Of a stretch of 61,657 nt of DNA, positions 7,289-15,620 are shown piece after piece. Each line of letters starts with the position of its first letter. Position 1 is the stretch's first letter. The stretch is from JBFWIW01 sp050253535. Its GTDB lineage: Bacteria > Bacillota > Clostridia > Oscillospirales > Oscillospiraceae. The position numbers and the translations under genes are program-made. The stretch covers positions 1 through 61,657 of the forward strand of contig JBFWIW010000008.1 in NCBI GenBank assembly GCA_050253535.1. The letters are read 5' to 3'. The notes under the pieces were generated by a model, which did not search any database, was not told where the DNA came from, and saw nothing but the letters and a program-made list of their open reading frames with translations.

Positions 7289-7316
7289 GCCCCGGAGCTC
7301 GTGTTCCGGGGCTTGA
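7289..7316 (+). terminator. Terminator of the nifS-nadA-iscU cluster
   Basis: The stem GCCCCGGA/TTCCGGGGC (7289-7312) is followed only by a short T-poor tail (TTGATT), so it is a strong hairpin with a weak U tract. Confidence 0.6.
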
Positions 7317-7320
7317 TTCG

Positions 7321-7349
7321 TTGAGTTTATAAGCGTTTTGTGGTAAAAT
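7321..7349 (+). promoter_or_regulatory. Promoter of the prmA operon
   Basis: TTGAGT (7321-7326), 17-base spacer, TAAAAT (7344-7349). The transcript would have a leader of about 155 bases, which folds strongly (see the next entry). Confidence 0.65.
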
Positions 7350-7375
7350 AAACAAGAATATCATAAATATAAGGG

Positions 7376-7497
7376 GAGCTAAACTCAGCCAAAAGGATTA
7401 TACCGCAAAAGGCGGAGCATGATGGCGCCCGCCAATAACGACAGCGCGTAGGGACGTGATCAGATCCTGGCTGAGACGGACAGAGTTCAAATAGCTC
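7376..7497 (+). ncRNA. Candidate structured leader RNA upstream of prmA
   Basis: Nested complementary segments are visible. GAGCTA (7376-7381) pairs with TAGCTC (7492-7497). CTCAGCCA and GGAT (7384-7391, 7395-7398) pair with ATCC and TGGCTGAG (7464-7475), leaving a bulge of three A. Inside, the segment GGCG at 7411-7414 can pair either with CGCC at 7430-7433 or with CCGC at 7403-7406. The outer stem stops 4 bases before the GGAGG of prmA. I match it to no riboswitch consensus I know. A cis-regulatory RNA is an inference from pairing alone. Confidence 0.5.
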
Positions 7498-7512
7498 TTC
7501 GGAGGCACTGAT

Positions 7513-8460
7513 ATGCAGTGGATAGAAGTTACTGTTAATACCGATACCTATAGTATAGATACACTGTGTGACGCACTCCAGGATCTCGGAGTCGAGGGAC
7601 TCGTCAGAGAGGACGAAACGGAGCTGCTGATGTTTTTTGAAAATAACCGCAAGTATTGGGACTATGTGGATGAGGAACTTGTGGAATCCATAAGGGGCGT
7701 ATCACGCGTCAAGTTTTATCTTGAGGATTCGGGCCCGGGCAAGGCGGAATATTTACGGCTCCGCGCGGCGCTCCCCGAGGAGAAATTTATTACGAGGAGC
7801 ATACGCAACGAGGACTGGGAAAATAACTGGAAGGAATATTACAAGCCTGTTCCGGTCGGAGATAGGCTTCTTATCGTCCCCGAATGGGAACAGGTGGAGG
7901 CCGGAAACAGGGAGATACTGCGGCTCGACCCGGGTCTCATATTCGGCACCGGGGAGCACGCGACTACGAAGATGTGCCTGCGCCTCCTGGAGAAATACGC
8001 GAAAAGGGGAAGAACGGTGCTTGATTTAGGCTGCGGCAGCGGTATACTCGCCATCGCGGCACTTGTTCTGGGTGCGGACAGGGCAGTTGGCTGCGACATA
8101 GACCCCAAGGCGCCTAAGGTTGCAGTGGAGAATGCCGCCCTCAACGATATTGGGGCGGACCGATTTGCGGTATATGCCGGAGATATCATTACAGATGAAA
8201 GACTGCAGAAAAAGCTTGAAAAGCGCAAATACGACATCATTCTTGCAAATATTGTGGCTGATGTGATCATTTCGCTTGCCCAGTCGGCGAAGGCGTATCT
8301 CGCTGATGGCGGAGTTTTCGTCTGTTCAGGTATAATAGACGGCAGAGAAGATGATGTGAAAACGGCACTTGTTGAAGCGGGATTCATAATTATCGGAGAA
8401 TACAGTGAGGACTGCTGGCACTGTTTTGAGTGCCGGTCAAATGGGCCGGAGGGAAAGTAG
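7513..8460 (+). CDS. prmA: Ribosomal protein L11 methyltransferase
   Basis: A 315-residue SAM-dependent methyltransferase of the usual PrmA length. The N-terminal substrate-recognition domain is followed by the linker containing RNEDWENNWKEYYKP and DPGLIFGTGEHATTKMCL. The class I SAM site is LDLGCGSGILAIAA near residue 173, with the acidic GCDIDP after it, and the catalytic NIVADV segment lies near residue 250. It trimethylates L11 on the large subunit. The start follows GGAGG at 7501. The downstream nucleotidyltransferase begins on the last base of its stop codon. Confidence 0.95.
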   Translation: MQWIEVTVNTDTYSIDTLCDALQDLGVEGLVREDETELLMFFENNRKYWDYVDEELVESIRGVSRVKFYLEDSGPGKAEYLRLRAALPEEKFITRSIRNEDWENNWKEYYKPVPVGDRLLIVPEWEQVEAGNREILRLDPGLIFGTGEHATTKMCLRLLEKYAKRGRTVLDLGCGSGILAIAALVLGADRAVGCDIDPKAPKVAVENAALNDIGADRFAVYAGDIITDERLQKKLEKRKYDIILANIVADVIISLAQSAKAYLADGGVFVCSGIIDGREDDVKTALVEAGFIIIGEYSEDCWHCFECRSNGPEGK

Positions 8461-9209
8461 TGAATAGTGAAATTAAAGCCGTGGTACTAGCTGCAGGTAA
8501 GGGGAAAAGACTCCAAACCGAGGGTTGCGATCTGCCGAAGGTTATGCGGGAGGCGAATGGGAAACCACTTCTGCATTATGTTCTGGAGGCTTTGTCGTTT
8601 ATCGAAAGACGCAATATCGTGCTCGTCGTCGGATATCAGAAGGATAAGGTAACGGGACACTTTTCGGATTATCCCTCCTGTGAGCAGAAAGAGCAGCTCG
8701 GAACAGGCCATGCGGTCTTGTCGGCGAGGGACGTACTTAAGGGATACAACGGATCGGTGCTCGTCTGCTGCGGCGACATGCCGCTTATAAAGAGGGAGAC
8801 ATATGAGGCGCTGTGTGCTGTGCATTTTGGATCGGAAAATGACTGCACAATGTTATCGGGTACGTCGGTGCTTAATCTTCCATACGGCAGGATAGTGCGA
8901 GACGGGAACGGAAAGTTCCTTAAAATGGTCGAGGATAAAGATTGTACGACTGAGGAGAAGAAGATAACGGAGTTAAACAGCGGCGTCTATGTTTTCTCGG
9001 CCGGGAAGCTGTTTTCCGCCCTTGAGCGGCTTGGCAACGACAATTCGCAGGGCGAATACTACCTCACGGACGTTCCTGAGATACTGATGAGAGAAGGAGC
9101 AAAAGTCGGTGTCTGCAAGAGAGAACTGGGTATGGAGATTATTGGGGTAAACACTGCCCAGCAGCTCCGCGAAGTGGAGGAGACTCTGCGGAGGGGATAT
9201 ACGGTATAA
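8460..9209 (+). CDS. Sugar-1-phosphate nucleotidyltransferase, GlmU N-domain-like
   Basis: A 249-residue nucleotidyltransferase with the N-terminal signature VVLAAGKGKRL, followed by LPKVM, the substrate loop EQLGTGHAV and CCGDMPL with the metal-binding Asp. It resembles the uridylyltransferase half of GlmU but stops before the left-handed beta-helix acetyltransferase half, so it is a stand-alone pyrophosphorylase. The GTG at 8460 is taken as start because it follows GGAGGG and overlaps the prmA stop by 1 base. The true sugar substrate (GlcNAc-1-P or another) cannot be read from the sequence. Confidence 0.82.
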   Translation: MNSEIKAVVLAAGKGKRLQTEGCDLPKVMREANGKPLLHYVLEALSFIERRNIVLVVGYQKDKVTGHFSDYPSCEQKEQLGTGHAVLSARDVLKGYNGSVLVCCGDMPLIKRETYEALCAVHFGSENDCTMLSGTSVLNLPYGRIVRDGNGKFLKMVEDKDCTTEEKKITELNSGVYVFSAGKLFSALERLGNDNSQGEYYLTDVPEILMREGAKVGVCKRELGMEIIGVNTAQQLREVEETLRRGYTV

Positions 9210-9220
9210 TCGGAGATATT

Positions 9221-11608
9221 ATGGCTAAAGGTGAAGCTGTAAAAATAAATAAGCTGATACCGGTAATAGAGGCAGCTTGGGATACGGGGCTTACAAAGAT
9301 TCAAGCTGCGGAGAGACTCGAAAACGGCTATGGCAACGAGGGAGTAAATCCGCCGTCCAAAACGGTCGGGCAGATATTTATCGACAACATCTTTACTTAT
9401 TTTAACCTCGTCTTCTGTATACTCGGGCTCTGCATAGTGGCTGTTGGCTCATATATTGACCTCACGTTCATGCCGGTCGTATTAGCAAATACCGCGATAG
9501 GAATAGTGCAGGAGCTTCGTTCAAAGCGCGTTGTGGACAAGCTGAGCCTTATCTCGGAGCCAAAGGCCAATGTCATACGCGACGGGACGGAGGAGTCGAT
9601 CTCTGCTGAAAAAGCCGTCCGGGACGATGTGGCAGTCTTCCGTGCGGGGAATCAGATATATGCCGATGCCGTCGTCATTCACGGCGAGTGTCAGGTAAAT
9701 GAGGCGCTCATAACCGGCGAGGCGGACGAAATAACGAAAAAGTCAGGGGACACGCTCCTTTCGGGCAGTTTTTTGGTGTCCGGCGAGTGCTGCGCGCGTC
9801 TCCTTAAAGTAGGCGCGGAGTCTTTCGTCTCACAGCTTACTATTGAAGCAAAAAAGGCTGGCAAAAAGAGCCGTTCCGAGATGATGAACGCCCTGACAAA
9901 GCTGGTAAAATACATCGGAATAATCATATTCCCCGTGGGACTTCTGATGTTCCTGCAGTCGGCTTTAAGGCTTCATGAGACGGTGAAGGATACGGTCGTT
10001 ACCACGGTCGCCGCACTTGTCGGCATGATACCGGAGGGGCTGTACCTTTTGACGAGTATTGCCCTCACTATAAGCGTTATGCGCCTTGCGAGAAAAAGGA
10101 CGCTGGTACACGATCTCGGCTGTATTGAGACGCTGGCGAGGGTAGACGTACTTTGCGTAGACAAGACCGGCACCATCACCGAGAATAAGATGATTGTTAA
10201 GGATATCGCGCTCCTCTGCGAAGACAGGTTCGTCGAGGATGACATCAGAATGGTCATGTCCGACTACGCAGGCAACATGGCTGCCGACAACGAGACGATG
10301 GCCGCGATAAAGAAGTATTTTACCGGAGAGATCAGCCAGAGGGCGGTCAAAACGATGCCGTTCTCGTCCAAATACAAATACAGCGGAGTATCTTATGCTG
10401 AGGATGAGACGTATGTCCTCGGTGCCCCAGAGTTTATACTTGGCGACTCGTATAAGTATTACCGGGAAAAGGTTGAGGAATATTCGGCTCTCGGCTGCCG
10501 CGTGCTGCTCCTGGCTCTATATGACGGGGACATATCCATTCCGGGAATAAACGCGCCTATTATGCCGCTCGCGCTAATCCTTCTCACCAACAAGATAAGA
10601 GCGGAAGCGCCCGGCACCTTCAGATTCTTTGCCGGACAGGGTGTTTCCATAAAAGTCATTTCCGGCGATAACCCGCTCACAGTCTCACGTGTTGCCGTAG
10701 AGGCTGGGATAGAGGGAGCGGAGAACTACGTCGACGCATCTACGCTTACCACAGAGAGAAAAATACAGAAGGCCATTAAGGAGTGCACGGTGTTTGGCAG
10801 GGTGACTCCGGAACAGAAGCGGAAACTCATAAAGGCGCTTAAGGCGGAGGGCCACACAGTCGCCATGACGGGCGATGGCGTAAACGACGTTCTGGCGCTT
10901 AAGGCCGCCGATTGCAGCATAGCGATGGCATCCGGCAGCGACGTGGCCTGTCATGTGTCGCAGCTCGTCCTGCTTAATTCGAATTTTGCTTCCATGCCGT
11001 CCGTTGTTATGGAGGGCAGACGGGTTATAAACAATATCGAGAGGTCGGCATCTCTCTATATTGTCAAAAACATTTTTTCTTTTTTAATGGCGTTCATAAC
11101 ACTCTTTCTAGCGGTGACATACCCTATAACGCCTTCGCAGATATCGCTGATAAGTGTAACGACCATCGGTATACCATCGTTCGTCCTCGCGCTGGAGCCG
11201 AACAACAGCCTGATCAGGGGGCGGTTTCTGTTAAACGTCATCATTCGGGCGATACCGGCGGGACTTACGGACGTCATCCTTATACTCTGCGCGGTCCTTT
11301 TAAGCGACGTTTTGGGTCTCTCGAATGAGATGCTGTCAACCGTAGTAACTGTCACTATGGGCGCAGTTGGCTTCTCTATGATATTCAGAGTATCCCGGCC
11401 GTTCAACAGCATAAGGCGCGCGCTCCTTCTTACAATGATCGCCATGTTCATTCTCGGCGCGGTATTTCTGCCGCGGATATTTTCGCTCGTGCCGCAGAGC
11501 ACGGAGGGGTGGATATTAATGGCAGCGCTTGCAGTCCTTGCCCTTCCGCTGATGACGGTAATTTCATGGGTGCAGAACGGCATAATAAGAATTTTTACAA
11601 AAAAATAA
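9221..11608 (+). CDS. P-type cation ATPase, CtpE-like
   Basis: A 795-residue membrane pump. Dephosphorylation motif TGEADE near 165; membrane motif PEGL (271-274) in GMIPEGLYLLTS; phosphorylation site D314 in DKTGTIT; hinge motif TGDGVND near 550; then about six membrane spans at the C-terminus. PEGL rather than CPC argues against a heavy-metal pump. The run PEGLYLLTSIAL..RKRTLVHDL..IETLARVDVLCVDKTG is closest to the CtpE group, one member of which imports calcium in mycobacteria. The ion here is inferred. It follows the nucleotidyltransferase by 11 bases and ends the operon. Confidence 0.85.
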   Translation: MAKGEAVKINKLIPVIEAAWDTGLTKIQAAERLENGYGNEGVNPPSKTVGQIFIDNIFTYFNLVFCILGLCIVAVGSYIDLTFMPVVLANTAIGIVQELRSKRVVDKLSLISEPKANVIRDGTEESISAEKAVRDDVAVFRAGNQIYADAVVIHGECQVNEALITGEADEITKKSGDTLLSGSFLVSGECCARLLKVGAESFVSQLTIEAKKAGKKSRSEMMNALTKLVKYIGIIIFPVGLLMFLQSALRLHETVKDTVVTTVAALVGMIPEGLYLLTSIALTISVMRLARKRTLVHDLGCIETLARVDVLCVDKTGTITENKMIVKDIALLCEDRFVEDDIRMVMSDYAGNMAADNETMAAIKKYFTGEISQRAVKTMPFSSKYKYSGVSYAEDETYVLGAPEFILGDSYKYYREKVEEYSALGCRVLLLALYDGDISIPGINAPIMPLALILLTNKIRAEAPGTFRFFAGQGVSIKVISGDNPLTVSRVAVEAGIEGAENYVDASTLTTERKIQKAIKECTVFGRVTPEQKRKLIKALKAEGHTVAMTGDGVNDVLALKAADCSIAMASGSDVACHVSQLVLLNSNFASMPSVVMEGRRVINNIERSASLYIVKNIFSFLMAFITLFLAVTYPITPSQISLISVTTIGIPSFVLALEPNNSLIRGRFLLNVIIRAIPAGLTDVILILCAVLLSDVLGLSNEMLSTVVTVTMGAVGFSMIFRVSRPFNSIRRALLLTMIAMFILGAVFLPRIFSLVPQSTEGWILMAALAVLALPLMTVISWVQNGIIRIFTKK

Positions 11609-11623
11609 GATACAATATTTTGA

Positions 11624-11650
11624 GGGCGGGCTTTTGCCCGCCCTTTCTTT
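11624..11650 (+). terminator. Terminator of the prmA operon
   Basis: A perfect 8-bp G/C stem GGGCGGGC/GCCCGCCC with a TTTT loop (11624-11643) is followed by TTTCTTTT. Confidence 0.92.
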
Positions 11651-11694
11651 TGCAGACTTCTATACAAAAAGAGTTCGTAAAATGTCGGAATCGG

Positions 11695-11723
11695 TTGACA
11701 TGGTTAGTATGGACAGGTATAAT
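11695..11723 (+). promoter_or_regulatory. Consensus promoter of the AEC permease genes
   Basis: TTGACA (11695-11700), exactly 17 bases, TATAAT (11718-11723). It lies about 40 bases before the first AEC gene and is one of the two perfect -35/-10 pairs in the window. Confidence 0.9.
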
Positions 11724-11763
11724 CTGTAATGTCTGAAATTTTGTTCAGAGAGTTGGATACATA

Positions 11764-12684
11764 ATGGATATGGGCACCATCATAAACCAAATGGCGGTTT
11801 TGTTTCTTATCCTTGCGGTCGGCTATTTTGCCGCAAGGATAGGTATTTTGAACGAAGACGCAAACAAAGCGGTAACAAGGCTCGTTACAAATATCGTGAT
11901 GCCATGCCTTATATTCGATTCTATGCTGGGTTCAGGCCTTGAGATAAGCGGAAAAGACGCGTTTACATTTCTGTTTCTGGCTGCGGCGAGCTTCGTGATA
12001 ATCCTCGGCGTGGCGTTTGCCGCGCCGTTTATACTCCGTGTACCGAAAAAGGACGCAGGCGTGTACAGATTCTTGGTCGCGTTCTCTAACGTAGGCTTTG
12101 TAGGATATCCGGTGTCTCAGGCGGTCTTCGGAGAGAAATCGTTGTTTTATGTCGCGCTATACTGTATCATCTTCAATCTATGGTGTTTTTCGTTGGGTGT
12201 GGCCTTTCTTTCCGGCGGAGGGGGAAAAATCGATTTTAAACGAGTCTTATTTAATCCGATATTAATTGTGACCGGCGTATCCTTTGTACTATTTTTACTC
12301 CATGTCAAACTCCCCACTCCGATACTCGATACCTTCGATACCATCGGTCAGATAGCTGTTCCCGCCGGTATGCTGCTTGTGGGCTCTGCGCTGGGGCAGA
12401 TACCGGTAAAATCGGTTTTTACAGAATGGCGGCTGTATCCCGCGTCTTTGCTGCGTCTTATTGTCACTCCCGTGCTCACGTGGCTTCTGTTTAGCCTGTT
12501 CGTTGAAGATAAGATGGTTCTCGGAATACTAACCGTCATGTCTTCACTCCCGGTCGCGACGCTGTGTACGCTCCTTTCCATTCAGTACGGTGCGGACGAC
12601 GTCCTTGCGTCGAAATCTGTGTTTATAAGTACCGTCTTATCAATGGTGACGATACCATGCCTTATCTATGTGCTTTTGATCTGA
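11764..12684 (+). CDS. AEC family permease, first of three
   Basis: A 306-residue, strongly hydrophobic protein of about ten membrane spans in the auxin efflux carrier (AEC) family. Family landmarks are the N-terminal Gln-Met-x-VLF..AVGYF segment, SNVGFVGYPV in the middle and the C-terminal half with VGSALGQIP. AEC proteins move small organic acids or amino acids; the substrate here is unknown. It starts a run of three paralogues with the same start pattern and length (305-307 residues), 45 and 21 bases apart. Confidence 0.86.
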   Translation: MDMGTIINQMAVLFLILAVGYFAARIGILNEDANKAVTRLVTNIVMPCLIFDSMLGSGLEISGKDAFTFLFLAAASFVIILGVAFAAPFILRVPKKDAGVYRFLVAFSNVGFVGYPVSQAVFGEKSLFYVALYCIIFNLWCFSLGVAFLSGGGGKIDFKRVLFNPILIVTGVSFVLFLLHVKLPTPILDTFDTIGQIAVPAGMLLVGSALGQIPVKSVFTEWRLYPASLLRLIVTPVLTWLLFSLFVEDKMVLGILTVMSSLPVATLCTLLSIQYGADDVLASKSVFISTVLSMVTIPCLIYVLLI

Positions 12685-12729
12685 GCAAAGCAAGAATTTG
12701 GCCTTATAGGCGGAAATGAAGGATTTTTA

Positions 12730-13653
12730 ATGGATTTGGGCGCTGTTATCACTCAGATGGAAGTACTTTTTATTATACTGGCGATTGGTTACATAGTGGC
12801 AAAGATCGGTGTATTTGATGAGACGATGGTCTCATCTCTTTCAAAATTTTTTTCTGCGATCGTGTTTCCAAGTCTGATAATAAACTCTATCCTCGGCGGC
12901 AGTGCCTCAATAACAGGGAATACAGCTGTTTTTTATTTGTTGCTTGCGGTTTTGTCGCTTGTAATTCTTATACCGATAATATTTGTAACGCCTTATATTC
13001 TGCGGACAAAAAAAGAACATTCAAGCGTTTACCGTTTCATGATCATCTGTGTAAACATAGGTTTTGTCGGGTATCCGGTTGCACAGGCGGCTTACGGTGA
13101 AGAATCTTTTTTCTATCTGGGATTATTTATGGTCGTCGGCACCTTATATCTGTTTACATTTGGAATAGTAGTGCTAACAGAAGGAGAGGGCAAATTGGAT
13201 ATAAAAGCTCTCCTGAAGACACCGGTATTAATAATAACTGTAGTATCATTTATATTGTTCCTGTTCGGATTCAAACTCCCCAGTCCGCTATACGAAACCT
13301 GCAGTACACTGGCTCAGGTGGCCGTGCCGCTCGGGATGCTTATCGTAGGAGCGACGCTGGGTGCGCTGCCGGTCAAAGATGTCTTTACGGAGTGGAGGCT
13401 TTACCCGTTTTCTATTATTAAACTTATCCTCATTCCTGTGGTTACGTGGCTTATATTGCGGATGTTTACAGCCGATAAGCTCATTCTAGGTACGTTGGTC
13501 ATAACTTCTGCGGTGCCGGCGGCATCGCTCTGCCCGATAATTGCGCGACAGTACGGAAAAGACGAGGTGCTTTCCGCCAAGGGTGTGTTTTTGACCACGG
13601 TACTTTCAATGCTGACTATGCCTGTACTGCTCTTTGTTCTGAAACTGCTTTGA
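12730..13653 (+). CDS. AEC family permease, second of three
   Basis: A 307-residue paralogue of its neighbours, sharing ITQMEVLFIILAIGYI at the N-terminus, NIGFVGYPVAQAAYGE in the middle and VGATLGALPVKDVFTEWRLYP. It diverges most in the loop after span 5, which suggests a different substrate or partner rather than a fresh duplicate. The ribosome binding site AAGGAT lies upstream. It is co-transcribed with the flanking AEC genes. Confidence 0.86.
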   Translation: MDLGAVITQMEVLFIILAIGYIVAKIGVFDETMVSSLSKFFSAIVFPSLIINSILGGSASITGNTAVFYLLLAVLSLVILIPIIFVTPYILRTKKEHSSVYRFMIICVNIGFVGYPVAQAAYGEESFFYLGLFMVVGTLYLFTFGIVVLTEGEGKLDIKALLKTPVLIITVVSFILFLFGFKLPSPLYETCSTLAQVAVPLGMLIVGATLGALPVKDVFTEWRLYPFSIIKLILIPVVTWLILRMFTADKLILGTLVITSAVPAASLCPIIARQYGKDEVLSAKGVFLTTVLSMLTMPVLLFVLKLL

Positions 13654-13674
13654 TGAGGCGAAGGGAATAAATTA

Positions 13675-14592
13675 ATGGACATGAGTTCTATGATAACCCA
13701 GATGGAAGTACTGTTTTTGATTATGGCCATCGGGTATATAGCGAGCAAGCTCGGCGTGATAACGGAAACTGTGAGCCATTGCATATCAAAAATGTTTACG
13801 ACGGTCATCCTCCCATTTATGATGTTCGACTCCATGCTTAACGGGGATGTTACAGTTACGGGGCAGGAAGCATTCTATTTTCTTTTCCTTGTGCTCATAG
13901 CATTCGTTATCCTGCTTGCGGTGGCGCTTCCTGTTAAACAGATGATGCGCGACACTCCGGAAAACTCAGGAATATACAGGTTTATGGTGGCCTTCACGAA
14001 TGTCGGTTTCGTCGGTTACCCGGTGGCAAACGCGATCTACGGCACGGCGTCTTATCTCTATCTTGCGCTCTACTGTATAGGGCTCAACATTTTTATGTTT
14101 TCCGTCGGCATCATGTTCGTATCAGTGGGACAAGGAAAAGTACAGATTAAGAGGATACTGCTAAACCGCATACTTCTTATAACGGTCTCTGCATTTATTC
14201 TGTTTCTGCTCGGCGTGCGGTTACCAAGCCCTCTTGCTGAAACTTGCACGATAATGACGAAGATAGGGGTTCCCGCCGGAGTGCTGGTCGTAGGTTCATC
14301 TCTGGGCAGGATACCTTTCAAAGAAGTGTTCAACCAGTGGAAACTTTATCCGGTAATTTTTATAAGGCTGATTGTGGCACCGCTTATGACATGGTTTGTT
14401 CTGCATCTTTTTGTCCATGATGATATGATGCTGGGCATTCTTACTATTTGCGCGGCGTTGCCGACCGCGGCCTTTTGTTCTATGCTCAGTATTGAGTATG
14501 GCTCGGACGAGATACTGGCATCCAAGGGAGTGTTCCTGACAACGCTCTTCTCGATGGTCACAATACCGCTTTTGGTGTTTCTGCTGTTCTGA
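13675..14592 (+). CDS. AEC family permease, third of three
   Basis: A 305-residue paralogue with ITQMEVLFLIMAIGYI, NVGFVGYPVANAIYG and VGSSLGRIPFKEVF. It lies 21 bases after the second copy and ends the operon, 80 bases ahead of a long hairpin terminator. All three copies are full length with no stop or frameshift, so all are probably functional. Confidence 0.86.
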   Translation: MDMSSMITQMEVLFLIMAIGYIASKLGVITETVSHCISKMFTTVILPFMMFDSMLNGDVTVTGQEAFYFLFLVLIAFVILLAVALPVKQMMRDTPENSGIYRFMVAFTNVGFVGYPVANAIYGTASYLYLALYCIGLNIFMFSVGIMFVSVGQGKVQIKRILLNRILLITVSAFILFLLGVRLPSPLAETCTIMTKIGVPAGVLVVGSSLGRIPFKEVFNQWKLYPVIFIRLIVAPLMTWFVLHLFVHDDMMLGILTICAALPTAAFCSMLSIEYGSDEILASKGVFLTTLFSMVTIPLLVFLLF

Positions 14593-14673
14593 CAGGCTGT
14601 ATTTATTTTAAATCTGTGGCGGCATGAAAATGTCCGCCTGATCTCTTTCGATCGTGTTTTTCAAACAGTGTAA

Positions 14674-14708
14674 AAAACATGCTCAGGCTTTTTGCCTGAG
14701 CATGTTTT
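14674..14708 (+). terminator. Terminator of the AEC operon
   Basis: A perfect 15-bp stem, AAAACATGCTCAGGC with its complement, and a TTTTT loop (14674-14708). The right arm ends in TTTT. The same hairpin sequence recurs at about 14909-14947. Confidence 0.85.
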
Positions 14709-14736
14709 AAACTATCCGCAAAAAAATCTCGAATTT

Positions 14737-14861
14737 CGTCTCCTCCGCCTTTCGCAGTGTGAAAGAATTTTAAAAAATCGCGTTGCGTGTTCGTTACCGA
14801 TTAGCAATCACAAGGCTTCCGGTTACATACGCGGCGGGAGCCTTACCTTTCGAGGTCCCGC
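14737..14861 (-). repeat. Dispersed structured repeat, copy A
   Basis: Read on the minus strand from 14861 it shares with copy B (57019-57145, plus) the identical blocks CTCGAAAGGTAAGGCT, CGGAAGCCTTGT, AATCGGT, CGCGATTTTT, CTTTCAC and GCGAAAGG, in the same order and nearly the same spacing. Predicted pairings include GCGGGA/TCCCGC around the CCTCGAAAGG hairpin and CTTTC/GAAAG at the 3' end. The reading frames contain stops, so it is not protein-coding. It lies between the converging AEC and V-ATPase operons, bracketed by two near-identical terminator hairpins. Confidence 0.8.
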
Positions 14862-14908
14862 TAAAACGTGAACCTGTTCTCATTTTTTTCTAAACACGTC
14901 TTTCAAAA

Positions 14909-14947
14909 CAAAAAAACATGCTCAGGCTTTTGCCTAAACATGTTTTT
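14909..14947 (-). terminator. Terminator of the V-ATPase operon
   Basis: The hairpin has arms AACATGTTTAGGC and GCCTGAGCATGTT (minus strand) with two mismatches. It is followed by a T run on the minus strand, and there is a T run on the plus strand too. It begins 8 bases past the ntpD stop. It is a near-duplicate of the hairpin at 14674-14708. Confidence 0.88.
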
Positions 14948-14954
14948 TTGTTTA

Positions 14955-15608
14955 TTAATACTCGAAGTTGTGCGCTTCCTTTAGGATCATGTCCTTGACC
15001 TTCATCAGGCGTACCTTGGTAGAACGGTCGTTTTCCTCAAGTTTCATGGAAATATACTTGATATTTGTCTGAGCCTCGGGGATCATGACGTACTCCAGAG
15101 CGTTGACACGCCGGCGCGTCTTTTCGATCTCCTCAGCAAGGAGCTGAGTTGTTTTTTCGATCTGGGCGAGTTCCAGCATATCCTTAAAGACATTGGAGAG
15201 CGCGGTGAGCGCGTCGTCCAACTCGCCGGAAGTCTGCGCGAAGCCGTAGGGGTATATCTCGGAGACCTCGTCGCTCTTCGTCTTAAAGCTGTACACCGGG
15301 ACATTAACCGACATGATGTTCTGGAACGTCATGCCGAGCTCGACACTCTGTTTCGGATAGAGAAGAGCCTGCTCCAGCATATCCGGAGACATGACGGCAG
15401 AGGCGACGGTGAGCGCTGCGGAGGCGGCAGATAGGCCTTCCTCAACCTTCCTGCGCAGCTCGCGGTTGCGTCTGACAATGTCAAGAAACTGACGCATGAG
15501 TTCATCGCGTTTGTCCTTGAGGAGCTTGTGACCGCGGATAGCCGTTTTCAAGCGGCCTTTGAACCGCGTCAGCTCCATACGGGTCGGGTTAATTGTTTTG
15601 GAAGCCAT
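14955..15608 (-). CDS. ntpD: V-type ATPase subunit D
   Basis: A 217-residue central-stalk subunit that forms the long coiled coil inside the A3B3 head. It begins with INPTRMELTRFKGRLKTAIRGHKLLKDKRDELMR, the typical N-terminal helix, and has a second long helix in the C-terminal third (QIEKTTQLLAEEIEKTRRRVNALEYV). The start follows GGGGGGAG. It is the last gene of the operon, 12 bases after ntpB. Confidence 0.95.
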   Translation of the reverse strand: MASKTINPTRMELTRFKGRLKTAIRGHKLLKDKRDELMRQFLDIVRRNRELRRKVEEGLSAASAALTVASAVMSPDMLEQALLYPKQSVELGMTFQNIMSVNVPVYSFKTKSDEVSEIYPYGFAQTSGELDDALTALSNVFKDMLELAQIEKTTQLLAEEIEKTRRRVNALEYVMIPEAQTNIKYISMKLEENDRSTKVRLMKVKDMILKEAHNFEY

Positions 15609-15620
15609 AAGTCTCCCCCC

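Noticed and set aside
7376..7497. Assignment of the prmA leader to a known riboswitch (SAM, ZTP, c-di-GMP, THF, cobalamin)
   Set aside because: None of the conserved cores I know for these classes is visible.
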